From: Aplectana chamaeleonis
Lineage: Eukaryota; Nematoda; Chromadorea; Rhabditida; Cosmocercidae
Assembly: GCA_029168955.1 (NCBI GenBank)
Contig: JAPDOI010000898.1
Location: 1 to 64,000 of the forward strand
Direction: 5' to 3'
Length of the DNA stretch: 64,000 bases
Positions within the stretch are counted from its first letter, which is position 1, and every line of letters starts with the position of its first letter. Of the stretch, positions 23,127-33,515 are shown in pieces. Below the pieces are notes generated by a model. It made no database searches. It was not told the origin of the DNA and saw only the letters and a list, made by a program, of their open reading frames with translations. The position numbers and the translations under genes were made by a program.

Positions 23127-23405
23127 ATGCGCGTTAGAATTATTGTGTGCCTCGACGCCCCATTGTGCTTAACTCTTGCGGAGTGCAGTGAAAGGGATCG
23201 TCGAAATCTTCGTCAACAGAAGAGGATGGATCAAAGGAGACTCTTTGGCCCTTTGGACGATATACTCAAGAGAGTAGCCGAGGAAGCACCTACAGTCATC
23301 ATGAAAAAACTGAGAAATCGGTTAGCTAAACCCTCTCTAGAAATTATTTTCTGTGGGGGCTATCATGGTTCTTTTCTGATAGTGACAAGTATGGTTTTTC
23401 AGTGA
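23127..23405 (+). CDS. Small secreted peptide, group 1, copy 2
   Basis: Translation from the ATG five bases after the acceptor gives MRVRIIVCLDAPLCLTLAEC, a signal peptide weakened by an internal D. It is followed by SERDRRNLRQQKRMDQRRLF and a helical acidic/basic tail. The ATG at 23097 is in frame but lies before the acceptor, so it is not used. Read straight through, the product is 92 residues. If GTTAGC at 23321 and TTTTTCAG at 23395-23402 are spliced, the last 27 residues are replaced by about 45 others ending at TAG 23533-23535. The 3' part is homologous to the presumed intron in copies 1 and 3. It is the closest group 1 gene to an intact structure, apart from the altered signal peptide. 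Confidence 0.65.
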   Translation: MRVRIIVCLDAPLCLTLAECSERDRRNLRQQKRMDQRRLFGPLDDILKRVAEEAPTVIMKKLRNRLAKPSLEIIFCGGYHGSFLIVTSMVFQ

Positions 23406-23771
23406 TGAAACTAGTGAAGTTGATAATATTGATGGGTTATTTCTGCTAGATTTTTTGGATTTTTTGTGCAAGTTCTTACAAGTGAACATCGCACATTGGG
23501 AGATCATTATCAGACTATTAGTAGGGTATGGATAGGCAAAGTCGGGTTACAGAGTCCAAGGTTGTAGGTTCCAGTAGTTAGAAAATAGCCACCACACCAG
23601 CATTTGAAAACCCTTTTCTAATTCTAAGCCAACGAATGGATGCGCCTCGGCGTCGCATCATCACTCGCCATCGGAGCCCCACTGAACCGATGCGTCTTGG
23701 ATACAGCACGGTGACCGCAGAAAAATGTCAAAAAATTTTTCACTGTATGGCTTTGAACCACAGCATCAGCC
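23406..23771 (+). other. 3' flank of peptide gene 2
   Basis: 23456-23620 matches the downstream sequence of the 15.7- and 31.1-kb genes in inverted orientation. 23620-23771 is unassigned. Confidence 0.45.
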
Positions 23772-23775
23772 TTGA

Positions 23776-24823
23776 TGGCATCATTCGCGCTGTGAACTAC
23801 ATTCCATTTTCAGGCTCAATTTCATGAATGATAGACAACACCGGTAAACTTCGGAGCGTCAGAAACGTAGTGTTATGAGGTTCGAAAAGGTTAAAGTTGA
23901 GGATCCGCCACCAGTTCCCACCGGTCATCTATCAGTTTTCCATAAAATGTTAATGTGATCGCCAAACAACATGAAAAACAGTAACGGCACAAATTCCAAA
24001 TGCAGGGGCGGCATGCATGAACGCTGCAACGAAGGTCAGGGAGCCGCTCCGCGTCCTCCGTGCGAAGCGTAGAGCCACACGTGACCCGAAAAACATGCCG
24101 CCCGCTTAACGTTGGGAGGCAAACTCACTACGACAGCAAACTCCACGCCTGACAGCTGTTTTTTGATTTGGTCCTTATCTACAACGGATTCATTTCTGTG
24201 AAACTTTATAGCCAAACGGGAAAATCATCTAAAAATTAGTTAACTATGAAAAAGAAATTAAAAAAGATCGAAGTTAAGCACGATTAAAATTTAAAACAAA
24301 AACATTTAGGCGGGGAGTTCACTGTGCGTGGTGAGGTTGCGTCTTCACACAAAGGGAACGGCATGCTTCTCGGGTCACCACTGGCTCTACGCTTTGCACG
24401 AAGGACGCGGAGCGGCTCCCTGACCTCCTTCGCAGCATTCTTGCATGCCGCCCCAGAAGGACATTCATAGTAACAGTAACGAGGTCTTCGATTGCAGAAA
24501 ACTTTAGAAACGATTTTGGAGCGTTATTTAAATTCAATTGTACAGTACATTCAGACCGACTTTCCTTTAACAATGCAGGTTTTTTATGGGCCCTTTCGTC
24601 ATTTGCGTTCACTAGAGGGGCCAAGGTATAACAACAACATGAAAAAATAAAATATAGTCAGTGTCTATCGAGTAGGAAGCCGCACTCAGCAATCGGGAGC
24701 GAAATCATTCGATCAATAGCCTTCATCTCTTCGGTTTCCCACGAGCAAATCCCCCATCAACTAGCGTTGCAGCTTCCCCTCATCCAGCTATTGACGATAC
24801 GTTTTTGTGCGCGTACGATGCCT
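23776..24823. mobile_element. MITE family B copy 5, TTGA duplications, with insertions
   Basis: The left end TGGCATCATTCGCGC follows TTGA (23772-23775). The right end, inverted AGGCATCGTACGCGC, precedes TTGA (24824-24827). A TIR element is nested at 24006-24453, and about 130 further bases (24660-24793) are absent from other copies. Confidence 0.75.
24006..24453. mobile_element. Nested element with ~100-bp terminal inverted repeats
   Basis: GGGCGGCATGCATGAA opens the element and the inverted form closes it. The arms continue through GGTCAGGGAGCCGCTCCGCG and GAAGCGTAGAGCCA. CAG lies on both sides (24003-24005 and 24454-24456) as a likely 3-bp duplication. The centre is AT-rich without a gene. 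Confidence 0.8.
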
Positions 24824-25045
24824 TTGAGAACGTAGGCGCACAACAGCGGCGTGGTTGCCGGGCATCTCGTTCCCGTCGTCCCGGATAATCAATAACTGGT
24901 GTCTCAACAGGTTTCGGCTGCCCCACCTTTCTAGGTAGGGTTGGGGGAGAGAACGATTTTTCAAAGCTACCCAACCCTTTTCTAGCCCTCACGCTGCTGT
25001 CATCAAACGCGCCGACGCCCCAAACCCTGTCCAACACCAACCTAA

Positions 25046-25488
25046 GGCATCTTTCATAGTCCTCACCGCAAGCGCGGCACGCGCGTGACGCGCGGGACGA
25101 GCGGTGGACTATGAAACTTTTCACCGCGCGGCACGCGCGGGACAAGCGGGAAGCCACTATGAAATTGCCAGCGGCACCGCCATGGCGGTGCGGGTGAAAG
25201 TCGGGCCTCAACTGGGACTTGTAAAGAAATTACTGCCTTGCATTTGAGTATGCGGTGGCGTAGGATAGTCTCAGAATTATTTATGTTGAAGTGGACTCAA
25301 ATCGAGAAGCAATTATTGATTGAAACGGTAAAACCGCCACGGCTGTTTGGGCGGCGCCGCTATGGCGGTGCTGATGGACTATGAAAGCTCTTACCGCGCG
25401 TGCCGCGCGGTGAAAACTTTCATAGTCCACCGCCGTTCCCGCGCGTCACTCGCTTGCCGCGCTTGCGGTGAGGACTATGAAAGATGCC
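25046..25488. mobile_element. GC-rich TIR element family C copy 1 (TAA duplications)
   Basis: Ends are GGCATCTTTCATAGTCCTCA and its complement, between TAA at 25043-25045 and 25489-25491. Inner arms repeat CGCGGCACGCGCG and ACTATGAAA several times. A conserved middle holds CAATTATTGATTGAAACGG. Open frames on both strands come from the GC-rich palindromes. A 3-bp TAA duplication fits PIF/Harbinger mobilisation. Confidence 0.85.
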
Positions 25489-25491
25489 TAA

Positions 25492-26117
25492 CTTACCACG
25501 TGCGTGCATGCCGCCCCTGGACGGACTTACTCGCCTGACCGTCGTGCGTTTGGTACGCTCCTGTCTCTCACCTGTTCGGCCCTTTCTTGCTCCAGAATAC
25601 TGCACAAGGTGTGAAGAAGTCAAACTTTCACTCAGACCCCCTCACAGGAGCGTGATTTTGTCCAATTTTCGCGATTTCCTAGAACCACAATAGTCACGAC
25701 TCGGTCTTTTTTTTTGTAAAAGTCAAAGAGAAGGAACATTTCATATAAATTGGAAGGTATAATAGAAATCATCGTAAAAACATTCTAAACAGTATACCCC
25801 TAATCAGGATTCAACTTTGCCTCCCTGCGGAGATCGAACCCCCTGTGGAACTTCACACCCCACTCCTAACCCTGTCTGGCGCTTTTCTCTTTCCAGCTCG
25901 AGTGGGAGAGGGGCTATCTACACACCGAGGGAGAAGTTGTCTCAGTTTTCGCGGCTCTAATTCCTCTCGGGACCACATCGCTTGCGCTGAGTAGGGTGAC
26001 GTTTCAAACTGCAAAAGCGGGACAACTCCTCCCTCTATGCTTAGAGGGCCCCTGACCCGCTCAAGTCTGGTAAGGCTATGAGCCAACACAAAACGATGGT
26101 GTCGAGAGGATCACTTA
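25492..26117. other. No gene seen
   Basis: There is no domain or repeat I recognise. It is bounded by the family C element and the Tc1 element. Confidence 0.4.
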
Positions 26118-26119
26118 TA

Positions 26120-27715
26120 CAGTGCGTTCGGAAATGATAGGGACACCTCTAATAAATGAGATTTTCAAAAAATTTCTGGGAATGGTGATGAATACTGTTC
26201 ATCAATGAATTCAGCGTGATAAAAACCTCTGTTCGCAACTTCCTTGAAACCGTGCCTAAAATCATAAGATTTTTCCTTTACATTTAGAAAATTTTCACCG
26301 TTCGGAAATGATAGGGATACTCTTGCAAAAATGGAATTTTCACCTCGAACAAAATTTCCCGTTAGAAGTTCCCTATATGAACGCAACACGAGGACACCCA
26401 ACATCTTTATTCCAATCATGGGCCGTGGTACATCGCTTACTGTTTCCGAACAAGCCCAAATACGTGCCCTCAACGCTGCCGGGCTGAGCCAACGTCTAAT
26501 TGCCTCCCAGCTCGGACATTCCCCCAACTGCATCAGCCAGTTCCTACGAGATCCACGCTCCTACAGCTTGGCGAAGAGTCCTGGACGCCCAAGAAAGGTC
26601 AGCGGCAGGGATGCACGGAGGATAAGCCGACTCTGCCTCAAACAGTAGTCTGTCTCTAAACCAAGTGAGGGCTCAGTTGCCGCTCAATGTGTCGAAGAAT
26701 ACTGTTTGGAGCGTCGTAAACGCAGACGAAAACATCGTCCGCCAAGTGATGAAGAAGGCTCCATCACTCTCAGAAGCCCACAAAGTAGCTCGACTCCGGT
26801 TTGCAAGGAACAACATGGCAACAGACTGGTCAGAGGTATGGGATTCTCTAAAAACCCGATAAAATCAAAAAAGATAAAGGCGACATGTTCCAGGTAATTT
26901 TCCCCGACGGAAAGAAGTTTAACCTTGATGGATCTGACGGTGCTCGATGCTACTGGAGAGATCTTCGCAAGAATCCGATGGTATTTAGTCGAAGAAATTT
27001 CGGAGGCGATTCGCTGATGTGTTGGGGAGCATTCTGCAGCGAAGGTGTTTTGGAAATCGCCTTCACTTCGTCTCGGATAGACTCGGAGGAGTATCAAGAA
27101 ACATTGCGTGCGCATCTTCTGCCGTTCTTCACTGGAAACAGGCGTAAACGCTACATTTCCCAGCAAGATAACGCTGCGGTCCATGTCTCCAGATCCACAA
27201 AGGCGTGGCTTCAACAAAACTGAGTTCGCGTGATGGAATGGCCCGCGAGTAGTCCTGACTGCAACCCGATGGAGAATATCTGGGGCATTATTGTGCGCCA
27301 GATTTACGCGAATAACAAGCAGTATGGGACCGTATGCGAGCTAAAGGCCGCTGTACTCGAAGCCTGGAAAAATTTGGATAAAAATGTGATATCCAATTTG
27401 ATCACTTCTATGCCGAATAGAATTTTTGAATTGATTTCGAACTCTGGAGGTGCGATATCATATTAGATTTCATGTATGTGTCGATCCTTGTTTGATAATT
27501 TTTGTTTTTTGATAGTGTCCCTATCATTTCCGAACGGCGAATAATGTGATAATTTAAAATAAAATATTACATTTTTATGCTATTGTTATAGAAACAAGTG
27601 AACATAGGTTATTTACCTTGCTGAATTCATTTATGAGCATAACCGAACGCCGCACGCAATTTAAACATAAAGACTGTGGTTTTCAGGGGTGTCCCTATCA
27701 TTTCCGAACGCACTG
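26120..27715 (+). mobile_element. Tc1/mariner transposon with TA duplication
   Basis: TA at 26118-26119 and 27716-27717 flank identical 28-bp ends beginning CAGTGCGTTCGGAAATGATA. A second copy of the motif (CGTTCGGAAATGATAGGGA) lies about 180 bp inside each end (26300 and 27520-27536). This gives two direct repeats per inverted terminus, as in IR/DR-type Tc1 elements. Confidence 0.95.
26331..27466 (+). pseudogene. Tc1-family DD34E transposase, two lesions
   Basis: The N terminus, from about 26418 (MGRGTSLTVSEQAQIRALNA, ASQLGHSPNCISQFL), is the paired-type helix-turn-helix; GRPRK is the AT-hook-like linker. VIFPDGKKFNLDGSDG carries the first D, ISQQDNAAVH the second, and CNPMENIWG the E, with 34 residues between D and E. 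A reading-frame change near 26643 and a TGA at 27221-27223 inactivate it. An intron of about 55 nt (GTATGG donor, TTCCAG acceptor, about 26838-26891) joins TDWSE to VIFPDG. Otherwise little eroded, so the insertion is fairly recent. Confidence 0.93.
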
Positions 27716-27717
27716 TA

Positions 27718-28461
27718 GCACTCATGAACACCTTGATAGAAACACAGGTTAGACAAATTTACTAATTTTCAAGTGTTTGAAGGAGATGTTCACACCCGTG
27801 AGAGCAGGAAAAACGGAACCATACCGTCTTATCTCCTTATCAGAAGATGTTTGCTCTAGGCATGACTGATTTGAGTAACTATTCGTTTTATTCGACAACT
27901 TGAGTTCATAAATCCCCTTCGAATGTTCGATTGAATCGAAGTTTCAATTATACAAGGTTCCGCTTCATCGATTCACTTAGGCTAATTGTATTTATACTTT
28001 TCCAGATTTTTAGATTGTTTCGAGACTTTCGGAAGATAACTTTTTTTGTATGGAGGGAATTTTTTTTTGAAACCAATCTATTCGAAAATTTGAACTTTTG
28101 ACTTTCTATTCTTCGAATCTTCCGAGGAATCGATTTAATCCGAAGAATCTTTTCTTGGTCGCTATTTTTCCGAAAGTAAAAATTTACGAACTTCCGAATA
28201 CTCAACTATGTTCTGGTCATCACATTCAAATACTAAGACACCAGAGAAATCGTTCAATTGTTTTCCCGTATGGTTCAAGAACTACGCAAAAAATCTATTC
28301 ATTAGATTATTGGAATAAATTTCCGGATATTATCTGAAACGGATAGAGTACAAGTGGAGTAAGAAAATTCGAGAAACTCCTCGAATTGTGCAAGACAATT
28401 CGGAGACTTGCTTCTTATCCTACACTAGTTTTCTATGACTGCATCGATCATCACCTTGGTG
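27718..28461. other. AT-rich stretch with TTCGAA motifs and a possible RT tail
   Basis: 27880-28200 is rich in TTCGAA and GATTCG, like the subterminal arrays of the hAT elements. Plus-strand 28200-28337 reads RSIVFPYGSRTTQKIYSL then WNKFPDII before a stop, resembling the C-terminal tail of CR1/Jockey-type retrotransposons. The evidence is weak. Confidence 0.3.
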
Positions 28462-28465
28462 TTAA

Positions 28466-28923
28466 AGGCATCGTACGCGCAGAAAACCGTATATTATTTT
28501 TTCATGTTTTTGTGTAGCTTGGCCTCTCTAGTGAACGAAAATGTCGAAGGGGCCCATGAAAAACCTTCAATTGTAAAGAAAAGTCAATAGGAACACATTG
28601 TAAATACGAATTTGAATTTCGCGCCAAAATTCTTTTTTCAAGTTTTTCTGCTTTTGGAGGCCTCATCACTGCCATTCTCGGAGTTTTCTGCATGTATAGT
28701 TCGTGTCGTAACTATTTTTCATGTTGTCTTACGGTCGCACCAACATTCTAAGAAAAAGTGCTAGATGACTGGTCAGAATTGGTGCGGATCTTCACCTTTG
28801 GCGTCTTCCAACCTCATTGCCCAGCGTTTTTGTCGCGCCAAAGTTTACCAGCGTGGTCTACCGGGCTCAATCAAGAAATTGAGCCTGAAAAATGAAAATT
28901 GATTTTCAGCGCGAACGATGCCT
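28466..28923. mobile_element. MITE family B copy 2 (TTAA duplications)
   Basis: TTAA at 28462-28465 and 28924-28927 bracket AGGCATCGTACGCGCAGAAA and, at the right end inverted, AGGCATCGTTCGCGCTGAAA. It is in opposite orientation to copy 1 and the same orientation as copy 3. Confidence 0.88.
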
Positions 28924-28927
28924 TTAA

Positions 28928-29414
28928 ATGGCAGTGTCCACGAAAAAAACCATATCTGTTTTCTTCAAGGAGATCGGCAGCTGCGGGGCCTAGAGCAAGC
29001 CTAACGTTGAAAAAACTAAGAAAAATGAGCTCGGAACGGTCCCCTACGGCCCCAAAGTTGGACAGTCGTCAGCTCGTCACACCCCAGATGCACTTTCCAC
29101 GCCCACCGACGTGAACAAATGAGTGCTCGAGATTGTGAGGTGAGCGATGGTTTCCGATCAATAGCCCCGCTCTTCCCTTCATTCTCAACTTCTCTCTTTA
29201 CTCATGTCTGCTCTCATGCATCCGCTACAAAAGACGGAATTTACAAGAATCGGACAACTCGTCCACCATGCTTCCCTAGCTCAATTTTTGAGGGACCATA
29301 AATGCGTTCCTAGAAAGTCTTGTACGATTACAAAAACATCATTCGAATCAGCATATGACCGTCTTCAAGATGGGTGGAAAAGCAGAAAAACGATTCTTAT
29401 CGTTAACACTGCCT
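28928..29414. mobile_element. MITE family A copy 2, abutting family B copy 2
   Basis: The left end ATGGCAGTGTCCACG starts directly after the TTAA that also ends family B copy 2. The right end, inverted, is AGGCAGTGTTAACG, followed by TTGA. The interior matches 9671-10155. Confidence 0.8.
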
Positions 29415-29418
29415 TTGA

Positions 29419-29636
29419 GCGGGGAGAGATCTGCTTGTTTGGAAGTCTTCGTAAAGCTTGCGAGTCCTGACTTCAAAAGAAACGTTTCAGTCAACGTGTC
29501 GCGCGCGCCACGAAAAAAAGTTAAATTTGAATGAATAGTACCTAACCACTTTGAAAATTTTGTAAAATATGTACTTTAATAAAGTCGTGCATTTGCCGGG
29601 AGTAATTTTCTGCTCTGTTTTTTCTAAGTCTTTTGT
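29419..29636. other. No gene seen
   Basis: Short AT-rich spacer between family A copy 2 and repeat R copy 2. Confidence 0.4.
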
Positions 29637-29979
29637 GTACTTCAAATAGAGCTGTACTTCTGAGGCAGGCAATACGGCACCTAATAACACCCGGTAAACG
29701 CCGTGCACCAACCACTGCAGTTTGTCGCTGACCTAGAACTCTACAGGCCCCTACAGTGACATTAGCCGCCTTCTGCTGTGCTGTTAGCAGTTATGATCGG
29801 ATTCCATCTGGGCATTTTGTCAGCATTCTCTTGGGCGGAATTCAGTTGTCTAATTCCGTCAGCGTTCTTGATATTCCAAAACACTGACTGGACCGTGCTC
29901 TGAAATGCGGCATTTGTCGCGGTGGCGAAAGTATGAAAGGAGCGTAAAGCAAGTACGCAGCGGTACTGCACTCACACTC
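29637..29979. repeat. Dispersed repeat R, copy 2
   Basis: Second copy of 13462-13825. It also ends at a TTAA occupied by a TTAA-type element. Confidence 0.75.
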
Positions 29980-29983
29980 TTAA

Positions 29984-30454
29984 AGGTAGTGTTCACGATA
30001 ATCTTCGATTTTGAGATTTTATACTGATTCAATTGCTTAGCCCCCGGGTAGAACTGTAATGACGGAGAGATCGAGAACAACGCACCAGAAGAGCACCAAA
30101 TCTTAAAAAAACTCATTCCGCCTCTTGTGTCTCACAGGAGCTGTTCGTTGTGACGACAAAGTCATTTGTGGAACAGTCTCTACCATCTGTCGCTTCGTAA
30201 TTTCTTTCAGACCCTTACTAATACTGCTTTGCCTAAAGTTTTCTTCCATTTTTCATTAACCCCTTTTCCTATCGGTGACAAGCACCGTGAACATTTTCAT
30301 TCAATCGCACAACTAAGCCAGGTCAGATGATAATGTCACTGAAATAATCATTCAGTGCGTTTCTCGCTGCTTATTCGTAATTTTGATAAGACTTGGTTGC
30401 CAACGCACTGTTTTGAGTGAAAACTCGCGGACAAAATCCTCGTGAACACTGCCT
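29984..30454. mobile_element. MITE family A copy 3
   Basis: TTAA at 29980-29983, then AGGTAGTGTTCACGATAATC. The right end, inverted, is AGGCAGTGTTCACGAGG, followed by TTGA. The left subterminal sequence (ATAATCTTCGATTTTGAGAT) matches, inverted, the right end of the copy at 47317. Confidence 0.8.
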
Positions 30455-30574
30455 TTGAAGCCGACGCGATAGTTCGAAACCCTACCATGGAAAGTCTTTT
30501 TACGATCACTGCGGTAACCGTGCGGTATTCGTGACATCTCTGATCAGTTTGGTTGTAAGAGAATATCTGATGCC

Positions 30575-31082
30575 GAGGTCCGTCTATTCATCGGCCTCAG
30601 ATTGAAAAAAAGGCCTCCAAATAATTCTGTGGTGGCTACTTTCTGGCTACTGAAACCAAAAATGTTGAACCCAGTACTCCGACTTCGCGGATGCCTAGTC
30701 CACTCCAGGCTTGTCTATTCTGTAGAGCACGTTCAGCGTACCAAACTTTGTTAATGATCTTCAAATCGGCGATGTTCACTTGCAAGAACTAGCAGAAGAA
30801 GTCCAGTGCTGCTGCTCGATTAGGCTACGTGTCGCTTTTCCTTTTTAGTAGATGGGATTCTCCGTCGGTAAATTACACACCGTTTCATTTAATGTCTATC
30901 ATATCAAAGGTTATTGAGAACAAAAATTAAAGCGAACATCTTTCTTTCTCATTATAATCTTCTGTTCAGCAGAAATAATGCATGTATATTCAATGTTCAG
31001 TGTGCAAGTCGCATTAACTTCACAAGTTGCATCACTGAAAACGTCAGATTTGTCACTATCAGAAAAAGAACCGTGATATCCC
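30575..31082 (-). other. 3' flank of peptide-gene unit 3
   Basis: Homologous to 15059-15708 and, inverted, to 23410-23620. It contains the presumed last exon and 3' UTR of the gene at 31.1-31.3 kb (an AACAGAAGATTATAATGAGA stretch on the minus strand). Confidence 0.5.
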
Positions 31083-31325
31083 TCACTGAAAGTAATTTCT
31101 AGAAAGGGAACAGCTCACCAATTGTCTAATCTTTTCTGTGAGCATTTTGATTCCTTGATTGGCTGCTTGCTTGGCTGCTGTCCCGCCTATTTGATTGAAC
31201 AGGTCGGAATAACTCCTTCGATTCATCCTGTTTTGTTGGCGTAGATTTCGACGACCTCTTCTAAAGCCTTTCGTCAGGGTTAAGCACAATAGGGCAACAA
31301 GGCAAACGACAATTCCAACGCGCAT
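31083..31325 (-). CDS. Small secreted peptide, group 1, copy 3
   Basis: Translation gives MRVGIVVCLVALLCLTLTKG, a clean signal peptide, then FRRGRRNLRQQNRMNRRSYS and a helical tail (LFNQIGGTAAKQAANQG, MLTEKIRQL). Unspliced it is 80 residues, ending at TGA. The ATG 39 nt upstream is in frame, but a CTTTTAG acceptor separates it from this start, so the downstream MRV start is preferred, as in all paralogs. A GTGAGC donor after IRQL and a GTTTTCAG acceptor about 80 nt later are conserved in the family. If spliced there, the frame closes at once, so the protein would end at IRQL. It is likely exported and possibly cut at the RR pairs. Function unknown. Confidence 0.72.
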   Translation of the reverse strand: MRVGIVVCLVALLCLTLTKGFRRGRRNLRQQNRMNRRSYSDLFNQIGGTAAKQAANQGIKMLTEKIRQLVSCSLSRNYFQ

Positions 31326-31730
31326 TTTTCTAAAAGAAAAAGCATTGAAAAAGCAACTGTACAAGCATGCTCAAGAGGTAATTGCTTCGTCTCCATCTTT
31401 TGATGGGTAAGATGAAGAAAGAAGTGGCAGTTGAAAGCAGTGGTGATTTGCAGTCGTTGCTAGCTTTAATAGGCGTAGAGCGAAGAGAATTTCCCTCATT
31501 GACGATTCTTTGCAGGTGCCTGGAGCTCATTATGTGTCAAAAGAAATTCACTGCATCCTTCAATACTCGTCGACCACTCCTCTTTTCTGAAATTTGTTTG
31601 CAATTCAATGTTATGTTTATCCTGTGCGTGCACGAGCTTCGGAACGTAAGCCAATTTCATCATTCTCTACGCCAAAGTACGGCTGGAAATCACTCGGAGC
31701 TCGTGCCATTTTCGAGCTCTTTCATCTGTC
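31326..31730 (-). promoter_or_regulatory. Conserved upstream region of peptide gene 3
   Basis: On the minus strand it carries the CTTTTAG acceptor, CATCAAAAGATGG, TCACCACTG, a TATTAAAGCTAGC element in TATA position and AATTTCTTTTGACACATAAT. These match the upstream regions at 16.1-16.4 and 22.95-23.1 kb. Confidence 0.55.
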
Positions 31731-31744
31731 GCGTGACATCCTGC

Positions 31745-33150
31745 TACGAGCTCTGAACCATCGAACGATAGAGAGAGCCACGCTCTTTGAATTTCTGGAG
31801 TCGTTTTTACTCGTATATGACTTCACGGAGGCAAAGCTTTAATTCCTGGATTCCATTGATTTTCTTGTTGATTTCACTTGTATTCTGCTTGATTCTTTCA
31901 GTGAATAAAATTCTGAACGTGTGCCCGATTGAGAGGAAAAAGTTTGTACAGATTGTATTTGGCCTCTTCGGTGAGCACACAAGCTCACTATCCACGGATT
32001 GAATCCTCCGTGATCCCGCAGTCATACGAATTTATTCCGACATGGCGTTGAGACGAACTCCTCGACCATACCATCACATTTCTTCCTTACAGCTATTGAA
32101 CAATATCCCACTCAACTATCATCAGCGTTGTCGCAGTAGATGGTGTACTCTCCGATGATGACGACGACGTTCTTCAGCTCAGAGTACCGATACTAAAACG
32201 CCTACGTCGTTGTCAGCGTCGAAAGCGAGCCAATGCGACCGTTCTGAAGCAAGAAAGTTGTATGAGAAGGCGGAGTTCCATAGGCAAAGTGGGCTGAGTT
32301 TCACACCTATTGTGTCTTAAAATTGCTTTGAAAAAGTCATTTTGGCTAGTATTAAAGGCTTAAAACGGCGTCAGAGTTCAATATCAGGCCACGCGGGTGG
32401 AGTAATTTCGATAGTCCAATCATATTTGCGCTCTTATGCATTTGCGAGCTCGTTGTCCGTTTTCAACCAAATTGAATGAAAAAAAAACAACCCGTTGCCA
32501 CTTTTCATCCGAATTTCTCGGGGATTTCTTGTCAAATCTCCATACTAGCAATTCCAAGCTTTCGACTCAGACCATAAAACCGATAGCATTTTTGAGGGTG
32601 TAGGATGCCCTCAAGGCTAGTTTCCTGCAAAACAGCGAACATTGCCTGGAAATAGCTTAGAAGCTCGGATAGCACCGTTTGTCAGATATCGCTTGCCAGC
32701 AATCGACAGTTGAGAGTGGCGACTTTTTGAAATGTGGCCACAGACTTTGTGAGCCCTTTACGTACAGAAAATAATGTGCAGCAAATAAAAGGGCACCTCA
32801 AAAGTCTTTGCAGGCTATAAAACGGCGACATTTACATGGTTCTTACGCGTGCTGGTGCGAAGCGGAGGTTAGAGACAGTGAGAGAGCGGAGAGCAGACGG
32901 AGGCTGCTGCATTGCGCGCGCCGCTCACGCCTCGAATGATGTGAATTACGACGTTTTATAGAGGGTATATTCAGAAGCGCTGTATTCACAGAGAGAATCA
33001 GGCAGGAATGAAGTGAAATCAAAAAGGAAAGCAGTGGGTTTGGCAATAAAGGTTTGCCTCTGTGAAGTTAACTCCGATTGAAAACGGCTCAAGGAACGTA
33101 AAAAGCGTGGCTTTCTCTCTATCAATCGATAGTTTAGCGCTTCAGAACAC
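31745..33150. repeat. Inverted duplication, ~180-bp arms
   Basis: 31745-31925 and 32960-33150 are reverse complements at moderate identity (GATAGAGAGA.AGCCACGCT, ACTTCACGGAGGCAAA or CAGAGGCAAA, TTTTTGATTTCACTT-like, CTGATTCT.TCTGTGAATA). The 1-kb spacer has no recognised gene. Confidence 0.6.
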
Positions 33151-33254
33151 AATGTTGCGCGAAAGATGAAGGGTCTCCAAAATGGCTTGAGCTACGAATG
33201 GCTTCCTAGTGTATTCGGCGTAGAGAACAACGCAAAAAGCGCATTTCGCAACTG

Positions 33255-33515
33255 GTTCAGCGATGTGATTTACATATCAATTTATTTGTGATTTGACAAT
33301 CGGTAAGTACTAAACATGTTAATCACTTCCCCTGTCTCACTCCATCTGAAAAAGCACAGCCTGCATGGCGTCTGAGTGATTTGATATACAAACCGATAAT
33401 ATGGATTGATTTGACAATCAGTAAGTGATCAACTTGCTAGTGGCTTCCCCAGTCCGACTCCATCTCACAGGGGCAATGCACGATGTGTTTCGGCGATTTG
33501 ATCTACAAAGCAATT
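33255..33515. repeat. ~125-bp tandem direct repeat, two copies
   Basis: GATTTGACAATC.GTAAGT, then CTTCCCC.GTC.GACTCCATCT and a GTGATTTGAT or GCGATTTGAT end, occur twice about 125 bp apart. Confidence 0.6.

Noticed and set aside
24780..25211. 143-codon minus-strand open frame
   Set aside because: It runs across the end of a family B MITE and the GC-rich arm of a family C element.
26684..27217. 177-codon minus-strand open frame
   Set aside because: It is a shadow of the Tc1 transposase, whose plus-strand reading carries the conserved motifs.
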